NCBI RefSeq assembly: GCF_041295575.1
Contig: NZ_CP160452.1
Span: 1 to 64,000, forward strand
Length of the DNA stretch: 64,000 nt
Source: Sporosarcina pasteurii
GTDB lineage: Bacteria; Bacillota; Bacilli; Bacillales_A; Planococcaceae
Reading direction: 5' to 3'
Under the pieces are notes generated by a model. It ran no database searches. It was not told the DNA's origin and was given only the letters and a program-made list of their open reading frames with translations. Positions 1-17,732 of the stretch are shown piece by piece (position 1 is the stretch's first letter; each line of letters begins with the position of its first letter). A program made the position numbers and the translations under genes.

Positions 1-1350
1 GTGGATCACCTAGAAAAATTATGGGATGAGGTCTTGTCGAAAATTGAAGAGCGCATTTCGAGACCAAGTTTTGAAACCTGGCTAAAATCGACAAAATTAA
101 TCTCTTATGAAGAAGAAAATGTCACGATAGCTGTCCCAAATACATTTTCAAAAGACTGGTTAGAAAGTAATTATATTCACTTAATATCCGGTATTCTTTC
201 TGAAATTACAGGGGAAGATCGTTTTATCCATTTCGTTGTACCTGAAGATATGGAAGAAAAGGACTTTATGATGCCAAAACCAGTTGAACCACCTGCTGAA
301 ACTCCCCCTTCTCATTCAATTGCAGGAATGCTTAATTCAAAGTATACATTTGACACATTTGTGATTGGGTCTGGCAATCGTTTTGCCCATGCAGCATCAT
401 TAGCCGTTGCAGAAGCACCAGCGAAAGCTTATAACCCGCTTTTTATTTACGGGGGTGTTGGGCTAGGTAAAACACACTTAATGCATGCGATTGGGCATTA
501 TGTATTGGAAGATAATCCGAACGCAAAGGTTGTTTATTTAACATCTGAAAAATTCACAAACGAGTTTATTAATTCGATTCGAGATAATAAAGCCGTTGAA
601 TTTCGTAATAAATATCGAAACGTCGATGTGCTTCTCATAGATGATATTCAATTTCTCGCTGGAAAAGAACAAACACAAGAAGAATTTTTCCATACGTTTA
701 ACACACTTCACGAAGAATCAAAACAAATTGTCATCTCAAGTGACAGACCACCAAAAGAAATTCCAACGTTAGAAGATCGGCTTAGATCGCGCTTTGAATG
801 GGGACTTATTACGGATATTACACCGCCCGATTTAGAAACGAGAATCGCGATATTACGTAAAAAGGCAAAAGCCGATGGACTTATTGATATTCCAAACGAA
901 GTGATGATGCATATTGCCAATGAGATTGATACGAATATTCGTGAACTTGAGGGTGCACTAATCAGAGTAGTTGCCTATTCTTCATTAGTAAATAGTGATA
1001 TTACAGTAGAACTTGCTGGTGAAGCATTAAAAGATATTATTCCAAATACAAGACCTAGAACCGTTACCATCCTTGATATCCAAAAAACAGTTGGAAAACA
1101 CTTTAACGTACGTCTTGAAGATTTTTCAGCTAAGAAAAGAACACGTGCAATTGCTTTTCCAAGACAAATTGCCATGTATCTATCAAGAGAGTTAACGGAT
1201 AATTCTTTGCCTAAAATTGGATCAGAATTTGGAGGCCGAGATCACTCAACGGTTATTCATGCACATGAAAAGATCTCGACGATGTTAAAAGATGACCAAG
1301 CTCTACAACAAGATATACAAGAAATTAAACATACGCTTGGTAGAGAATAA
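1..1350 (+). CDS. dnaA: Chromosomal replication initiator protein DnaA
   Basis: DnaA binds 9-mer DnaA boxes at oriC, oligomerises with ATP and opens the origin. The 449-residue protein has the usual layout: N-terminal interaction domain (about 1-85), a short linker, the AAA+ domain with Walker A GGVGLGKT at 151-158 and Walker B LLIDDIQ at 211-217, and the C-terminal helix-turn-helix domain with the signature GGRDHSTV at 411-418. Length matches the family (446 residues in B. subtilis). The start is GTG at base 1 of the window, so its promoter and ribosome binding site are not visible. The dnaA-oriC-dnaN order follows directly downstream. Identification is certain. Confidence 0.99.
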   Translation: MDHLEKLWDEVLSKIEERISRPSFETWLKSTKLISYEEENVTIAVPNTFSKDWLESNYIHLISGILSEITGEDRFIHFVVPEDMEEKDFMMPKPVEPPAETPPSHSIAGMLNSKYTFDTFVIGSGNRFAHAASLAVAEAPAKAYNPLFIYGGVGLGKTHLMHAIGHYVLEDNPNAKVVYLTSEKFTNEFINSIRDNKAVEFRNKYRNVDVLLIDDIQFLAGKEQTQEEFFHTFNTLHEESKQIVISSDRPPKEIPTLEDRLRSRFEWGLITDITPPDLETRIAILRKKAKADGLIDIPNEVMMHIANEIDTNIRELEGALIRVVAYSSLVNSDITVELAGEALKDIIPNTRPRTVTILDIQKTVGKHFNVRLEDFSAKKRTRAIAFPRQIAMYLSRELTDNSLPKIGSEFGGRDHSTVIHAHEKISTMLKDDQALQQDIQEIKHTLGRE

Positions 1351-1523
1351 TGATAACTTGTGAGTAACATAGAATAACTTATGCATATCTGCAAACAGGT
1401 TATGCACATGTTGAAAACCTTGTGTCAGTGTGGTAAAGTCACTTATCCACAAATCCACAGGCCCTATTACTATTATTACTATCTTTTAATTAATTAATAT
1501 AAATATATAAGCGAGGGTATGAA
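1351..1523. other. oriC: oriC: DnaA boxes, DnaA-trio and AT-rich unwinding region
   Basis: The dnaA-dnaN gap carries DnaA-box-like 9-mers: TTATGCATA at 1379-1387, TTATGCACA at 1400-1408 and the consensus TTATCCACA at 1443-1451. The last is followed at once by a second box-like AATCCACAG, a short GC-rich step and a run of TAC/TAT-type triplets (about 1464-1483), then an AT-only stretch reaching about 1510. This matches the known basal unwinding layout of B. subtilis (box 6/7, GC cluster, DnaA-trio, AT-rich DUE). The opposite GTGTGGTAA-like sequence near 1428 may be a further degenerate box. Function is inferred from layout and position. Confidence 0.92.
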
Positions 1524-2657
1524 ATGAAATTTGAGATTGTAAGAGACGAACTTCTTGATGCGCTAAACGATGTCATGAAAGCCATCAGTTCAAAAGTTGC
1601 GATACCAATCTTAACGGGAATAAAAATCGAAGTGAATGAAAATGGAATGTCGATGACAGGTAGTGATTCAGATATTACGATTCGTACTTTTATCCCTGTA
1701 GAAAGAGATGGTAAAGAACTCATTAAAATCTCTGAACAAGGCAGTATCGTTTTACAAGCAAGAGTTTTTAGTGAAATTATTCGTAAACTACCAACAAACG
1801 AAGTTAAAATTAACGTAACAGACGGCTTACTCACATTGATCCATTCAGGAAAATCCGAATTTAAATTAATTGGGTCCAATCCAGATGAGTACCCAATTTT
1901 GCCGGAAGTAAAAGATGAGCATAGCTTTTCATTACCAGCAGACTTGATGAAATCTATTATTCGTGAAACAGTATTTGCCGTATCTCAACAAGAAACGCGT
2001 CCAATTTTGACGGGTGTACATTGGACTGTTGAAGAAGGTAAATTATCATGTGTTGCAACGGACAGTCACAGACTTGCAAGAAAACTTGCATCTCCTGAAA
2101 ATATGCCAACAATCCCATTTAGTTTTGTCATACCAGGAAAAAGTCTTCAAGAATTAAATAAAATATTACCGGACTCAGATAGCCCAGTGAAAATAATTAT
2201 TGCAGAACAACAAGTTCTGTTTAAAACAGATCATGTATTATTTTATTCACGTTTACTAGAAGGAAATTATCCAGACACTTCCCGGTTAATTCCAACTGAA
2301 AGTAAAACATCTGTTACAGTCAATGGCCGTGCACTGTTACAATCCATTGACCGAGCATCACTACTTGCAAAAGAAGACCGTAATAATATCGTCCGTTTTT
2401 CTACAGAAGATAAAATGATCGAGATATCCTCCAATTCACCTGAAATTGGGAAGGTTGAAGAGCTTGTTGAAGCAATTCAAATCACTGGTGAAGAACTGAA
2501 GATATCTTTTAGCGCAAAATATATGATGGATGCATTACGTGCAATTGATGGTCAAGATATTGAAATCCAATTCACGGGAGCTATGCGACCATTTATATTA
2601 AAATCGGCAGACGATGATTCGATATTACAATTAATCTTACCTGTTCGAACGTATTAA
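1524..2657 (+). CDS. dnaN: DNA polymerase III subunit beta (sliding clamp)
   Basis: The beta clamp is a ring-shaped homodimer that tethers the replicative polymerase and recruits many partners through a hydrophobic cleft. The 377-residue product begins MKFEIVRDELLDALNDV and ends in the usual ILPVRTY, matching the B. subtilis length of 378. Three repeated clamp folds of about 120 residues are expected; motifs such as ATDSHRLA in the middle domain are visible. A GCGAGGG ribosome binding site lies 7 bases before the ATG. The gene follows oriC and is closed by a strong hairpin terminator, so it may be cotranscribed with dnaA or use a promoter within the AT-rich origin. Confidence 0.99.
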   Translation: MKFEIVRDELLDALNDVMKAISSKVAIPILTGIKIEVNENGMSMTGSDSDITIRTFIPVERDGKELIKISEQGSIVLQARVFSEIIRKLPTNEVKINVTDGLLTLIHSGKSEFKLIGSNPDEYPILPEVKDEHSFSLPADLMKSIIRETVFAVSQQETRPILTGVHWTVEEGKLSCVATDSHRLARKLASPENMPTIPFSFVIPGKSLQELNKILPDSDSPVKIIIAEQQVLFKTDHVLFYSRLLEGNYPDTSRLIPTESKTSVTVNGRALLQSIDRASLLAKEDRNNIVRFSTEDKMIEISSNSPEIGKVEELVEAIQITGEELKISFSAKYMMDALRAIDGQDIEIQFTGAMRPFILKSADDDSILQLILPVRTY

Positions 2658-2683
2658 AAACTTGTTAATAAGAGGTTAACTCC

Positions 2684-2728
2684 GACTATAGATAAAGTCG
2701 TTTTACACTTTATCTATAGTCTTTTTTT
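2684..2728 (+). terminator. Rho-independent terminator after dnaN
   Basis: A perfect 15-bp inverted repeat (2684-2698 with 2707-2721) has an 8-base loop and is followed by seven T. It separates dnaN from yaaA. Confidence 0.93.
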
Positions 2729-2789
2729 ACTTACGACCAGAAATCCTGTAAAATGAAGTGATAACTAACTTATGAAAGGTTGAAGATCG

Positions 2790-3029
2790 ATGAAAGATCT
2801 GACTATCCATTCGGAATTTATAACACTTGGTCAATTTTTAAAGATGGTAAACGTGATTAGTTCAGGTGGCATGGCCAAATGGTATCTGGATGAATATACG
2901 GTTTATGTAAATAATGAACCAGAACAAAGACGTGGTAAAAAGCTGCGTCATAATGATATTGTCGAGATTCCTGAAGTAGGTAAATTCAAAATATATGAAG
3001 AGACAGACGGATCGCCGGATGTATATTGA
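2790..3029 (+). CDS. yaaA: S4 domain RNA-binding protein YaaA
   Basis: This is a 79-residue S4-type RNA-binding protein of the family found between dnaN and recF in Bacillales, thought to act in ribosome-linked RNA binding. The S4 fold shows as [20 protein letters not shown] followed by [16 protein letters not shown] and the end of the fold at about residue 70. A GAAAGGTTG ribosome binding site precedes the ATG. Its last 11 bases overlap the start of recF, so the two are translationally coupled. The family match is clear; the molecular role is not established from sequence. Confidence 0.95.
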   Translation: MKDLTIHSEFITLGQFLKMVNVISSGGMAKWYLDEYTVYVNNEPEQRRGKKLRHNDIVEIPEVGKFKIYEETDGSPDVY

Positions 3030-4143
3030 GCGACTAGCTTTAACGAATTATCGAAATTACGAAACGCTTGACTTGTCATTTTCCCCCGAGATTAATGTCT
3101 TGATAGGGGAAAATGCACAAGGCAAGACGAATATCATGGAGGCCATATATGTCTTATCAATGGCAAAATCACATCGCACTTCAAATGATCGTGAATTGAT
3201 ACGTTGGGAACAAGAATATGGTAAAATAGAAGGGAACATCAAACGTAAATATGGGAATCTCTCACTTGAGCTTGTGATTTCCAAAAAAGGGAAAAAGGCA
3301 CGAGTGAATCATTTAGAGCAAAATCGATTGAGCCATTATATTGGTCAATTAAACGTTGTGATGTTTGCTCCGGAAGATTTAAATCTTGTGAAAGGGAGCC
3401 CTTCTGTCAGGAGACGATTTCTTGATATGGAAATTGGTCAAATTTCTCCTGTCTATCTTCATGACCTACTTACATTTCAAAAAGTTTTAAAGCAGCGAAA
3501 CGCAATTCTACGAGATAATCGAGGGAAATCAAATTTTAATAATGTCATGTTTGATATATATACAGAACAGTATATTCAAGTAGCCATCCAAATTATTCGT
3601 AAACGTTTTTATTTCATGGAATTACTGCAAAAATGGGCAGAACCGATCCATAAAGGTATTTCCCGGGGAATGGAATCGTTGAAAGTTTCTTATGGGACTT
3701 TAAAAGACTTGAATTCTGGGCAGACTACTGAAGAAATGGAAAATGTTTTTGAAAAACGGTTAACTGAAATGCGTTCTAGAGAAGTAGAAAGAGGGTTAAC
3801 CTTACTTGGACCGCATCGAGACGATTTACATTTTCACGTTAACGGCTATGATATTCAAACGTTCGGTTCGCAAGGTCAACAAAGAACAACGGCTTTATCT
3901 TTAAAATTAGCGGAAATTGAATTAGTGAAACAAGAAGTCGGTGAATCTCCGATATTACTCCTCGATGACGTCTTATCGGAGTTAGACGATTTCCGTCAGT
4001 CTCATTTGTTAAATACGATTCAAGGTGAAGTCCAAACATTTGTTACAACAACAAATATTGCTGGTATTGACCACGAAACAATTCGCCAAGCCGAAATATT
4101 TGAAGTGACTGCAGGAACTGTGAAAAGAAAAAGTGCCGAATAA
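3019..4143 (+). CDS. recF: DNA replication and repair protein RecF
   Basis: RecF is an SMC-like ATPase that helps RecO and RecR load RecA at gapped DNA during replication repair. The 374-residue protein has Walker [10 protein letters not shown] near residues 31-39, the ABC-type signature [15 protein letters not shown] and Walker [14 protein letters not shown] near the C-terminus. I chose ATG 3019 ([14 protein letters not shown]) rather than the in-frame ATG 24 bases upstream, because family members start MYI and this start overlaps the yaaA stop by 11 bases, the common Bacillales arrangement. RecR lies further along at 36.3 kb. Confidence 0.97.
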   Translation: MYIERLALTNYRNYETLDLSFSPEINVLIGENAQGKTNIMEAIYVLSMAKSHRTSNDRELIRWEQEYGKIEGNIKRKYGNLSLELVISKKGKKARVNHLEQNRLSHYIGQLNVVMFAPEDLNLVKGSPSVRRRFLDMEIGQISPVYLHDLLTFQKVLKQRNAILRDNRGKSNFNNVMFDIYTEQYIQVAIQIIRKRFYFMELLQKWAEPIHKGISRGMESLKVSYGTLKDLNSGQTTEEMENVFEKRLTEMRSREVERGLTLLGPHRDDLHFHVNGYDIQTFGSQGQQRTTALSLKLAEIELVKQEVGESPILLLDDVLSELDDFRQSHLLNTIQGEVQTFVTTTNIAGIDHETIRQAEIFEVTAGTVKRKSAE

Positions 4144-4180
4144 TGCCGTTCCAACTCTTTTATAAGAGCGGTAGTTTTTT
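4144..4180 (+). terminator. Possible weak terminator after recF
   Basis: The short hairpin CTCTTttatAAGAG, extendable with CCG/CGG on its flanks, is followed by a T-rich run about seven bases further on. The stem is short, so transcription may read through to gyrB. Confidence 0.4.
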
Positions 4181-4357
4181 ACTGAATAAGATTCATTAGT
4201 TGCGGGGTTTGCGTATGCAATTACTTTGCTAGGTGTATAGAAGCTGATACTTGAGGCACAAGTCAATCCTGCTATGCAGTAAAAGCACGCTGCTGAATCG
4301 CCTTATGCCTATCGAGGTTAGAAGGCGCCTTGCACTTTTGTATTTGTATACGTTTAG
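4181..4357 (+). other. recF-gyrB gap; no yaaB/remB
   Basis: B. subtilis carries yaaB (remB) here. No equivalent reading frame is visible. The stretch holds an imperfect hairpin CGCCTT...AAGGCG at about 4300-4328 just upstream of gyrB, which could be a leader structure. I recognise no riboswitch. Confidence 0.5.
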
Positions 4358-4370
4358 AAAGGAAAGGTGA

Positions 4371-6302
<1,932 letters not shown>

Positions 6303-6333
6303 TAAAAAAGGAAACTGAAAGGAGTTTACCAAT

Positions 6334-8874
6334 ATGGCAGATATGCCAAATCGTGGCGTCAAAGGCATTAATATTAGTACGGAAATGAGAACATCATTTT
6401 TAGACTATGCAATGAGTGTTATCGTTTCCCGTGCACTTCCCGATGTTAGGGATGGTTTAAAACCAGTGCATCGTCGGATTCTATATGCGATGCAAGACCT
6501 TGGTAATACTGCAGATAAGCCACATAAGAAATCTGCACGTATCGTCGGGGATGTCATTGGTAAATACCATCCACACGGCGATAGTGCTGTGTACGATACG
6601 ATGGTTCGGATGGCGCAGGACTTTAACTATCGTTATATGCTTGTAGACGGACATGGAAACTTCGGTTCTGTAGACGGAGACGCCGCTGCAGCCATGCGAT
6701 ACACGGAGTCTAGAATGTCTCGAATCGCAATGGAATTACTTAGAGATATAAATAAAGATACGATAGATTATCAAGATAACTACGATGGCCAAGAACGAGA
6801 GCCTATTGTTCTACCAAGTCGTTTTCCAAATTTACTTGTGAACGGAACATCAGGAATTGCGGTCGGAATGGCAACAAATATTCCACCACATCATTTAGGT
6901 GAAACGATCAATGCAGTTCTTGCATTAGCGGATAATGCGGAAATAACGACTGAAGAATTAATGGAAGTACTGCCCGGCCCCGATTTTCCAACGGGTGGAA
7001 TTATTATGGGACGTAGCGGTATTCGAAGAGCCTATAAAACAGGTAGGGGTTCTCTAGTTATTCGTGGTAAAGTCGAAATTGAACAGAAATCGAATGGTAG
7101 AGAAACAATAATCGTCAATGAATTACCTTACCAAGTAAACAAGGCACGATTAATTGAAAAAATTGCTGAACTTGTTCGCGATAAGAAAATTGACGGCATT
7201 ACCGACTTGCGGGATGAATCCGACCGTAACGGTATGCGAATTGTCATTGAAATCCGCAGGGATGCTAATGCCAATGTTGTCTTAAATAATTTATATAAAC
7301 AAACGGCACTCCAATCAAGTTTTGGTGTTAATATGCTTGCACTAGTAGATGGACAACCTAAAGTGCTTGGTTTAAAAGAGATTCTATATCACTACTTAGA
7401 ACACCAAAAAGTCGTCATTCGTAGACGTACACAATATGATTTACGTCGTGCGGAAGATCGTGCACATATTTTAGAGGGATTAAGAATCGCCCTTGATAAT
7501 ATCGATGCCATTATTGCTTTAATTCGCGCTTCAAAAACAACCGAAGAAGCAAGAACTGGCTTAATGGAGCAGTTTAAACTTTCGGAAAGACAAGCACAGG
7601 CAATCTTAGACATGCGTCTCCAGCGTTTAACAGGGTTGGAAAGGGATAAAATTGAAGAAGAGTATAAGGATCTTCAAGTACTTATTGCTGAACTTCGTGC
7701 AATCCTTGCAGACGAGGAGAAATTAGTACAAATTATTCGTGAAGAATTACTTGAGTTAAAAGAACGTTTTTCTGACGAGCGAAGAACTGATATTACTGCC
7801 GGTGGTGCAGAAATGATTGAGGATGAAGACTTAATCCCAGTTGAAAACTCAGTCTTAACGCTTACACATAATGGATATATTAAACGTTTGCCAGCAAATA
7901 CTTATCGTAGCCAACGTCGTGGTGGCCGTGGAATTCAAGGAATGGGCACAAATGATGATGACTTCGTTGAACATTTATTGAACACATCAACTCATGACAC
8001 GATTTTATTCTTTACGAGTAAAGGACGCGTATTCCGGACGAAAGGCTATCAAGTTCCAGAGTTTAGTCGAACGGCAAAAGGCTTGCCGATTATTAATTTA
8101 CTCGGCGTAGATAAAGATGAAAATGTCACAGCGATGATTCCAGTTGCAGAATTCGAGGAAGATAAGTATTTATTCTTTGTTACACGGAATGGGGTTGCCA
8201 AGCGGACAAAAGTTTCCGAGTTTGCAAATATCCGTTCAAATGGTCTAATTGCACTTACATTAAGAGATAATGATGAACTTATCGGGGTTAAAATGACAAA
8301 CGGTAACGAAGATATCGTGATTGGAACGAAGCATGGTATGCTCATTCGATTCAATGAATCTGATATTCGTTCAATGGGGCGTGTCGCGGGCGGAGTTCGA
8401 GGAATTCGTTTACGAGATGGCGATATAACTGTTGGAATGGATGTTATCGAAGAAGGAAAAGAAATCCTCGTCGTTACTGAAAAAGGATTTGGAAAACGAA
8501 CGTCTGAAGAAGAGTATCGAATCCAATCACGTGGCGGTTATGGTTTGAAAACATTGCACGTGACAGAACGTAACGGTTCGCTTGTCGCAATGAAAGCTGT
8601 CGATGGTACAGAAGATTTAATGTTAATTACGATTAATGGTATTTTGATCCGAATGGATATTAACGATATTTCAGTTATTGGAAGAAGTACACAAGGTGTA
8701 CGTCTAATCCGTCTCGGAGAAGATGAGCTCGTTGCAACTGTTGCGAAGGTAGAGAAAGAAGATAATGATGAGGATGAAGAATCCGAGTCAGATTCGGAAT
8801 CGGAATCGGCTGACGCAGATAGCGATATAGAGTCGAATAATACCGATGTAGATGTAGACGAACAAAGCGACTAA
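6334..8874 (+). CDS. gyrA: DNA gyrase subunit A
   Basis: GyrA carries DNA breakage and rejoining. In the 846-residue protein the catalytic tyrosine is Tyr123 (AMRYTESR). The quinolone-resistance region reads [10 protein letters not shown] with Ser84 and an acidic Asp88, the usual susceptible-type residues. The C-terminal beta-pinwheel includes the GyrA box QRRGGRG. The last 35 or so residues are a low-complexity acidic tail of Asp, Glu and Ser, longer than in B. subtilis. An AAAGGAG ribosome binding site precedes ATG 6334. A strong terminator follows. Confidence 0.98.
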   Translation: MADMPNRGVKGINISTEMRTSFLDYAMSVIVSRALPDVRDGLKPVHRRILYAMQDLGNTADKPHKKSARIVGDVIGKYHPHGDSAVYDTMVRMAQDFNYRYMLVDGHGNFGSVDGDAAAAMRYTESRMSRIAMELLRDINKDTIDYQDNYDGQEREPIVLPSRFPNLLVNGTSGIAVGMATNIPPHHLGETINAVLALADNAEITTEELMEVLPGPDFPTGGIIMGRSGIRRAYKTGRGSLVIRGKVEIEQKSNGRETIIVNELPYQVNKARLIEKIAELVRDKKIDGITDLRDESDRNGMRIVIEIRRDANANVVLNNLYKQTALQSSFGVNMLALVDGQPKVLGLKEILYHYLEHQKVVIRRRTQYDLRRAEDRAHILEGLRIALDNIDAIIALIRASKTTEEARTGLMEQFKLSERQAQAILDMRLQRLTGLERDKIEEEYKDLQVLIAELRAILADEEKLVQIIREELLELKERFSDERRTDITAGGAEMIEDEDLIPVENSVLTLTHNGYIKRLPANTYRSQRRGGRGIQGMGTNDDDFVEHLLNTSTHDTILFFTSKGRVFRTKGYQVPEFSRTAKGLPIINLLGVDKDENVTAMIPVAEFEEDKYLFFVTRNGVAKRTKVSEFANIRSNGLIALTLRDNDELIGVKMTNGNEDIVIGTKHGMLIRFNESDIRSMGRVAGGVRGIRLRDGDITVGMDVIEEGKEILVVTEKGFGKRTSEEEYRIQSRGGYGLKTLHVTERNGSLVAMKAVDGTEDLMLITINGILIRMDINDISVIGRSTQGVRLIRLGEDELVATVAKVEKEDNDEDEESESDSESESADADSDIESNNTDVDVDEQSD

Positions 8875-8880
8875 TTGAAA

Positions 8881-8913
8881 CGCCAAATGAGTAAAAACTC
8901 ATTTGGCGTTTTT
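8881..8913 (+). terminator. Terminator of the gyrB-gyrA operon
   Basis: A perfect 12-bp stem (8881-8892 with 8897-8908) with an A-rich four-base loop is followed by five T. Confidence 0.95.
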
Positions 8914-9004
8914 AAAAAGTTTAGAGCCTTTTTTTATAACTAAGCTGAGAACACCCTTGTTTTCATTCGTGGGTTTACATAAATCTTGTAAAGGAGTCAA
9001 TAAA

Positions 9005-10111
9005 ATGAACGATTCAGTCGTAGAATTACATAACTTACGTCCGGGTCTAACGATTGGTGAGGATATATATGTGAATACTCACTTTCCTATTGTTAAGAAA
9101 GATACGGATTTAACAATTGAACATATCGAAGTTCTAAGAGTGTTCAATGTTAAAAAAGTGAAAGTAATAGAGTTAAATCGGGTGAATTCAGTTCAGATTG
9201 AGGTAGAGAATAGTAGACATGAAGAACTTAACGCTCAAAATCTTGTTTCAAATGAAGGGCATGTGCCTATACCTCTTCAAACAAGTTATTTAGAGGCTGT
9301 AAATAAATTTAAAAAAGAATATGTCAAATGGAAAGCGGGGACCAAACTTGATATAGCGAATGTACGCGCTTTTATTGTTCCCTTGCTAAAACAGATTGAC
9401 GGTAGCGAAACGAACCTCATTTTTTTAAGTGATTTTTTTGATACAAACGACTATTTATATCATCACTCAATTGCTGTTGGATTAATTGCTTTTTCAATTG
9501 GAAGGAAGTTGAATTTTTCATTAGGAGAATCTTTACAATTGGGCTTGGCAGGGACACTTATTGATAGTGGAATGGCTAAAATTGAGTCATCTATCAATGT
9601 AAAATCAACTGTTTTATCCGAAATGGAATATAGTGAGGTTAAAAAACATCCAATATATAGCTATCAAATGGTAAAAGACTCACCTTTAATAAGAACAGAA
9701 ATGAAACTCGCAATCCTCCAACACCATGAAAGGCTGGATGGGAGCGGCTATCCTAGAGGGGATAAACAAAAAAATGTTCTACTACATTCTCAGATTTTAG
9801 CGTTAGCTGATGTATACCATGCAATGACTTCCGATAGATATTACCGTTCAAAGGAATCACCGTTCAAGGTTTTGCAATTTTTAAGAGAAGAAGAGTTTGG
9901 GAAATTCGATATCAACCTGATTGATACTTTATATCATGTCATTGGAAAACTTTCTTTAGGTACCGAAGTAAAACTATCTAACGGTATCAAAGGTGTTGTG
10001 ATCTTTATTCATCAAGATGCCCCTTTCCGTCCAATCGTAAAGTTATATGATAATGAATCGACATTAGATTTAACTAAACAAAGGGACATTACCATAAATA
10101 CGATATTTTAG
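9005..10111 (+). CDS. HD-GYP-type protein with degenerate HD pair
   Basis: HD-GYP proteins normally hydrolyse cyclic di-GMP with a metal centre. This 368-residue protein has an N-terminal region of about 140 residues with the family opening (LRPGLTIGEDIYVNTHFPIV), then an HD-GYP domain at about 145-320. HH at 153-154, HHERLDGSGYP at 240-250 and DVYHAMTSDRYY from 269 are kept, but the HD pair reads Ile186-Asp187 (GTLIDSGM instead of the usual LHDIGK), so one metal ligand is lost. No sensor or membrane segment is visible. ATG 9005 was chosen over a longer frame because AAAGGAG sits 7 bases upstream. It lies between gyrA and the rRNA operon. Catalysis is doubtful; a binding role is possible. Confidence 0.88.
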   Translation: MNDSVVELHNLRPGLTIGEDIYVNTHFPIVKKDTDLTIEHIEVLRVFNVKKVKVIELNRVNSVQIEVENSRHEELNAQNLVSNEGHVPIPLQTSYLEAVNKFKKEYVKWKAGTKLDIANVRAFIVPLLKQIDGSETNLIFLSDFFDTNDYLYHHSIAVGLIAFSIGRKLNFSLGESLQLGLAGTLIDSGMAKIESSINVKSTVLSEMEYSEVKKHPIYSYQMVKDSPLIRTEMKLAILQHHERLDGSGYPRGDKQKNVLLHSQILALADVYHAMTSDRYYRSKESPFKVLQFLREEEFGKFDINLIDTLYHVIGKLSLGTEVKLSNGIKGVVIFIHQDAPFRPIVKLYDNESTLDLTKQRDITINTIF

Positions 10112-10410
10112 GTGCTTTGGATATTCATCGTCTTTTACAGCAAGTGTCTGGTACTTCTGCCCACATTGCTATAGGACATAGTCGGCCAACACCGTCGAGG
10201 CAAAGCGAAGTTACACTTTTAAATGATCCGCAGGCCGACTATTATGAAATGAACTTACTTCATTAGAGAGTGACAAAATAAACAAACGAGCGATTCAGTA
10301 TCTGTGATGTATATTTTGATTTTGAAAAGCATCTAAATGTAACAATCGATATTGATTTAGATAAAAACACCTTGCTAATTATTCTAAATAAACTTACTTT
10401 TATTTTGGTG
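10112..10410. other. Non-coding stretch with a wide inverted repeat
   Basis: No gene is visible between the HD-GYP gene and the rRNA promoters. It contains the 10-bp inverted repeat ATAGTCGGCC (10178-10187) and GGCCGACTAT (10233-10242), separated by 45 bases and not followed by T. This could be a structured RNA, a decayed mobile-element end or a weak terminator; I cannot assign it. Confidence 0.5.
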
Positions 10411-10439
10411 TTGTTATTTCAAAAAGGTAATGGTATAGT
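10411..10439 (+). promoter_or_regulatory. rRNA operon 1 promoter P1
   Basis: TTGTTA, a 17-base spacer and TATAGT preceded by TG form a SigA promoter. The same arrangement recurs before the second rRNA operon. Confidence 0.8.
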
Positions 10440-10520
10440 TATAAACGTTGCGAAGTTGAGCAGCACAAACAACAGCAAACGACGAACGAAAACAACGAAA
10501 AAGAAACTTTGAAATTGTTG

Positions 10521-10550
10521 TTGACAACGAGTTCGATGTTGTGCTATGAT
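10521..10550 (+). promoter_or_regulatory. rRNA operon 1 promoter P2
   Basis: A consensus TTGACA, an 18-base spacer and TATGAT with an extended TG form the strong second promoter of the tandem pair. The downstream leader (about 10560-10749) is closely conserved in operon 2. Confidence 0.88.
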
Positions 10551-10608
10551 ATAAGAGTTGCTTCGGAAGAATGAAAGAAGCAGCTAGAAGAAACATTTCT
10601 TCTGTAAT

Positions 10609-10642
10609 ATGAACCTTGAAAACTGAACAGCAAAACGTCAAG
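10609..10642 (+). other. Pre-16S processing stem, 5' arm
   Basis: This leader segment is nearly complementary to 12346-12378, just after the 16S 3' end. The two arms would form the long duplex that RNase III cuts to release pre-16S rRNA. Confidence 0.75.
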
Positions 10643-10749
10643 ATATAACAACTACAACCAACTTGTTGGTTTGTAGTAAACGAATCTTCGGATTCAAAAT
10701 TGGACATCTTAATGATGCCAGCAAAGAAATCGAGCTAATCGAATTTCTC

Positions 10750-15445
<4,696 letters not shown>

Positions 15446-15517
15446 TTAAATACATTGCGGTTTGTTAAATTCAATGTTTTGTTTATCCAGTTTTGAGTGA
15501 ACAATTTCGCTCAATAG

Positions 15518-15632
15518 TTTGGTGGCGATAGCGAAGAGGTCACACCCGTTCCCATACCGAACACGGAAGTTAAGCTCTTCAGCGCCGATGGTAGTTGGGG
15601 TTAGCCCCTGCAAGAGTAGGACGTTGCCAAGC
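15518..15632 (+). rRNA. rrf: 5S ribosomal RNA, copy 1
   Basis: The 115-base gene opens TTTGGTGGCGATAGCGAAGA and closes GGACGTTGCCAAGC, with the conserved CCGAACACGGAAGTTAAGC inside. It ends the operon just before the terminator. Confidence 0.97.
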
Positions 15633-15636
15633 ACTA

Positions 15637-15672
15637 AAAGAGTCATTACCTTATGGTAGTGGCTCTTTTTGT
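15637..15672 (+). terminator. Terminator of rRNA operon 1
   Basis: The stem AAAGAGTCATTACC / GGTAGTGGCTCTTT with a TTAT loop is followed by T. The same terminator follows operon 2. Confidence 0.95.
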
Positions 15673-15964
15673 TTATAAAAATATTTTATAGGAAACAACT
15701 ATATTAGAGTTAAATAAGCTCTAGATGTGAAATCCACATGCAACTAGCTCGGTTAGGGTAAATAGTTGTGGAGCCGGTATAACTTATTACTAAGAGACAA
15801 AATCGTTTCCAAATCATCACTAGCTAGTAGGGTCTATTACTAAGTAACGATGAGTTGTGAAGTTTTAAAATTATAAAGTGGTAAAGGATATAACAAATAG
15901 GATGTTTATTTATGAAGGCATAGCACGCCGAATTGTGTGAATACATTTACTAATCGCGTGGACC
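15673..15964. other. Non-coding stretch before guaB
   Basis: No gene is seen, and no yaaC (present here in B. subtilis). It holds a small hairpin ATGTGaaatcCACAT near 15726, the pair CAACTA...TAGTTG just after it, and two copies of a TATTACTAAG-type string about 50 bases apart. The guaB promoter lies downstream of it, so it is not the guaB leader from that promoter. I found no purine riboswitch motifs. Confidence 0.45.
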
Positions 15965-15993
15965 TTGACAGTACTAAAGGGCGCTGATAATAT
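15965..15993 (+). promoter_or_regulatory. guaB promoter (SigA)
   Basis: Consensus TTGACA, a 17-base spacer and TAATAT with an extended TG lie 41 bases before the guaB start. Confidence 0.88.
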
Positions 15994-16012
15994 TTTACTA
16001 ATATTCAAATGA

Positions 16013-17500
<1,488 letters not shown>

Positions 17501-17564
17501 ATCACTCATGAATAAAATCACGGGTGTTCTTGGTTAAGATATTTAATCCTATTTAGGAACTTTT

Positions 17565-17607
17565 GCATCTTTCCTGCGTCTATATGAGCGGAAGGATGCT
17601 TTTTTTG
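17565..17607 (+). terminator. Terminator after guaB
   Basis: GCATCTTTCC pairs with GGAAGGATGC (one G-U) around a 15-base loop, followed by a run of T. Confidence 0.85.
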
Positions 17608-17732
17608 TCCAACTTCGGATGCAACGGTTCGAATTACAAGCACCTTTAGCTTATTTATTTAATTAGTTCACATGACGTATGGAAATTATGTTAAAATGAT
17701 TGAGGGGAAATAGTAATTACGGAGGTAGTACT

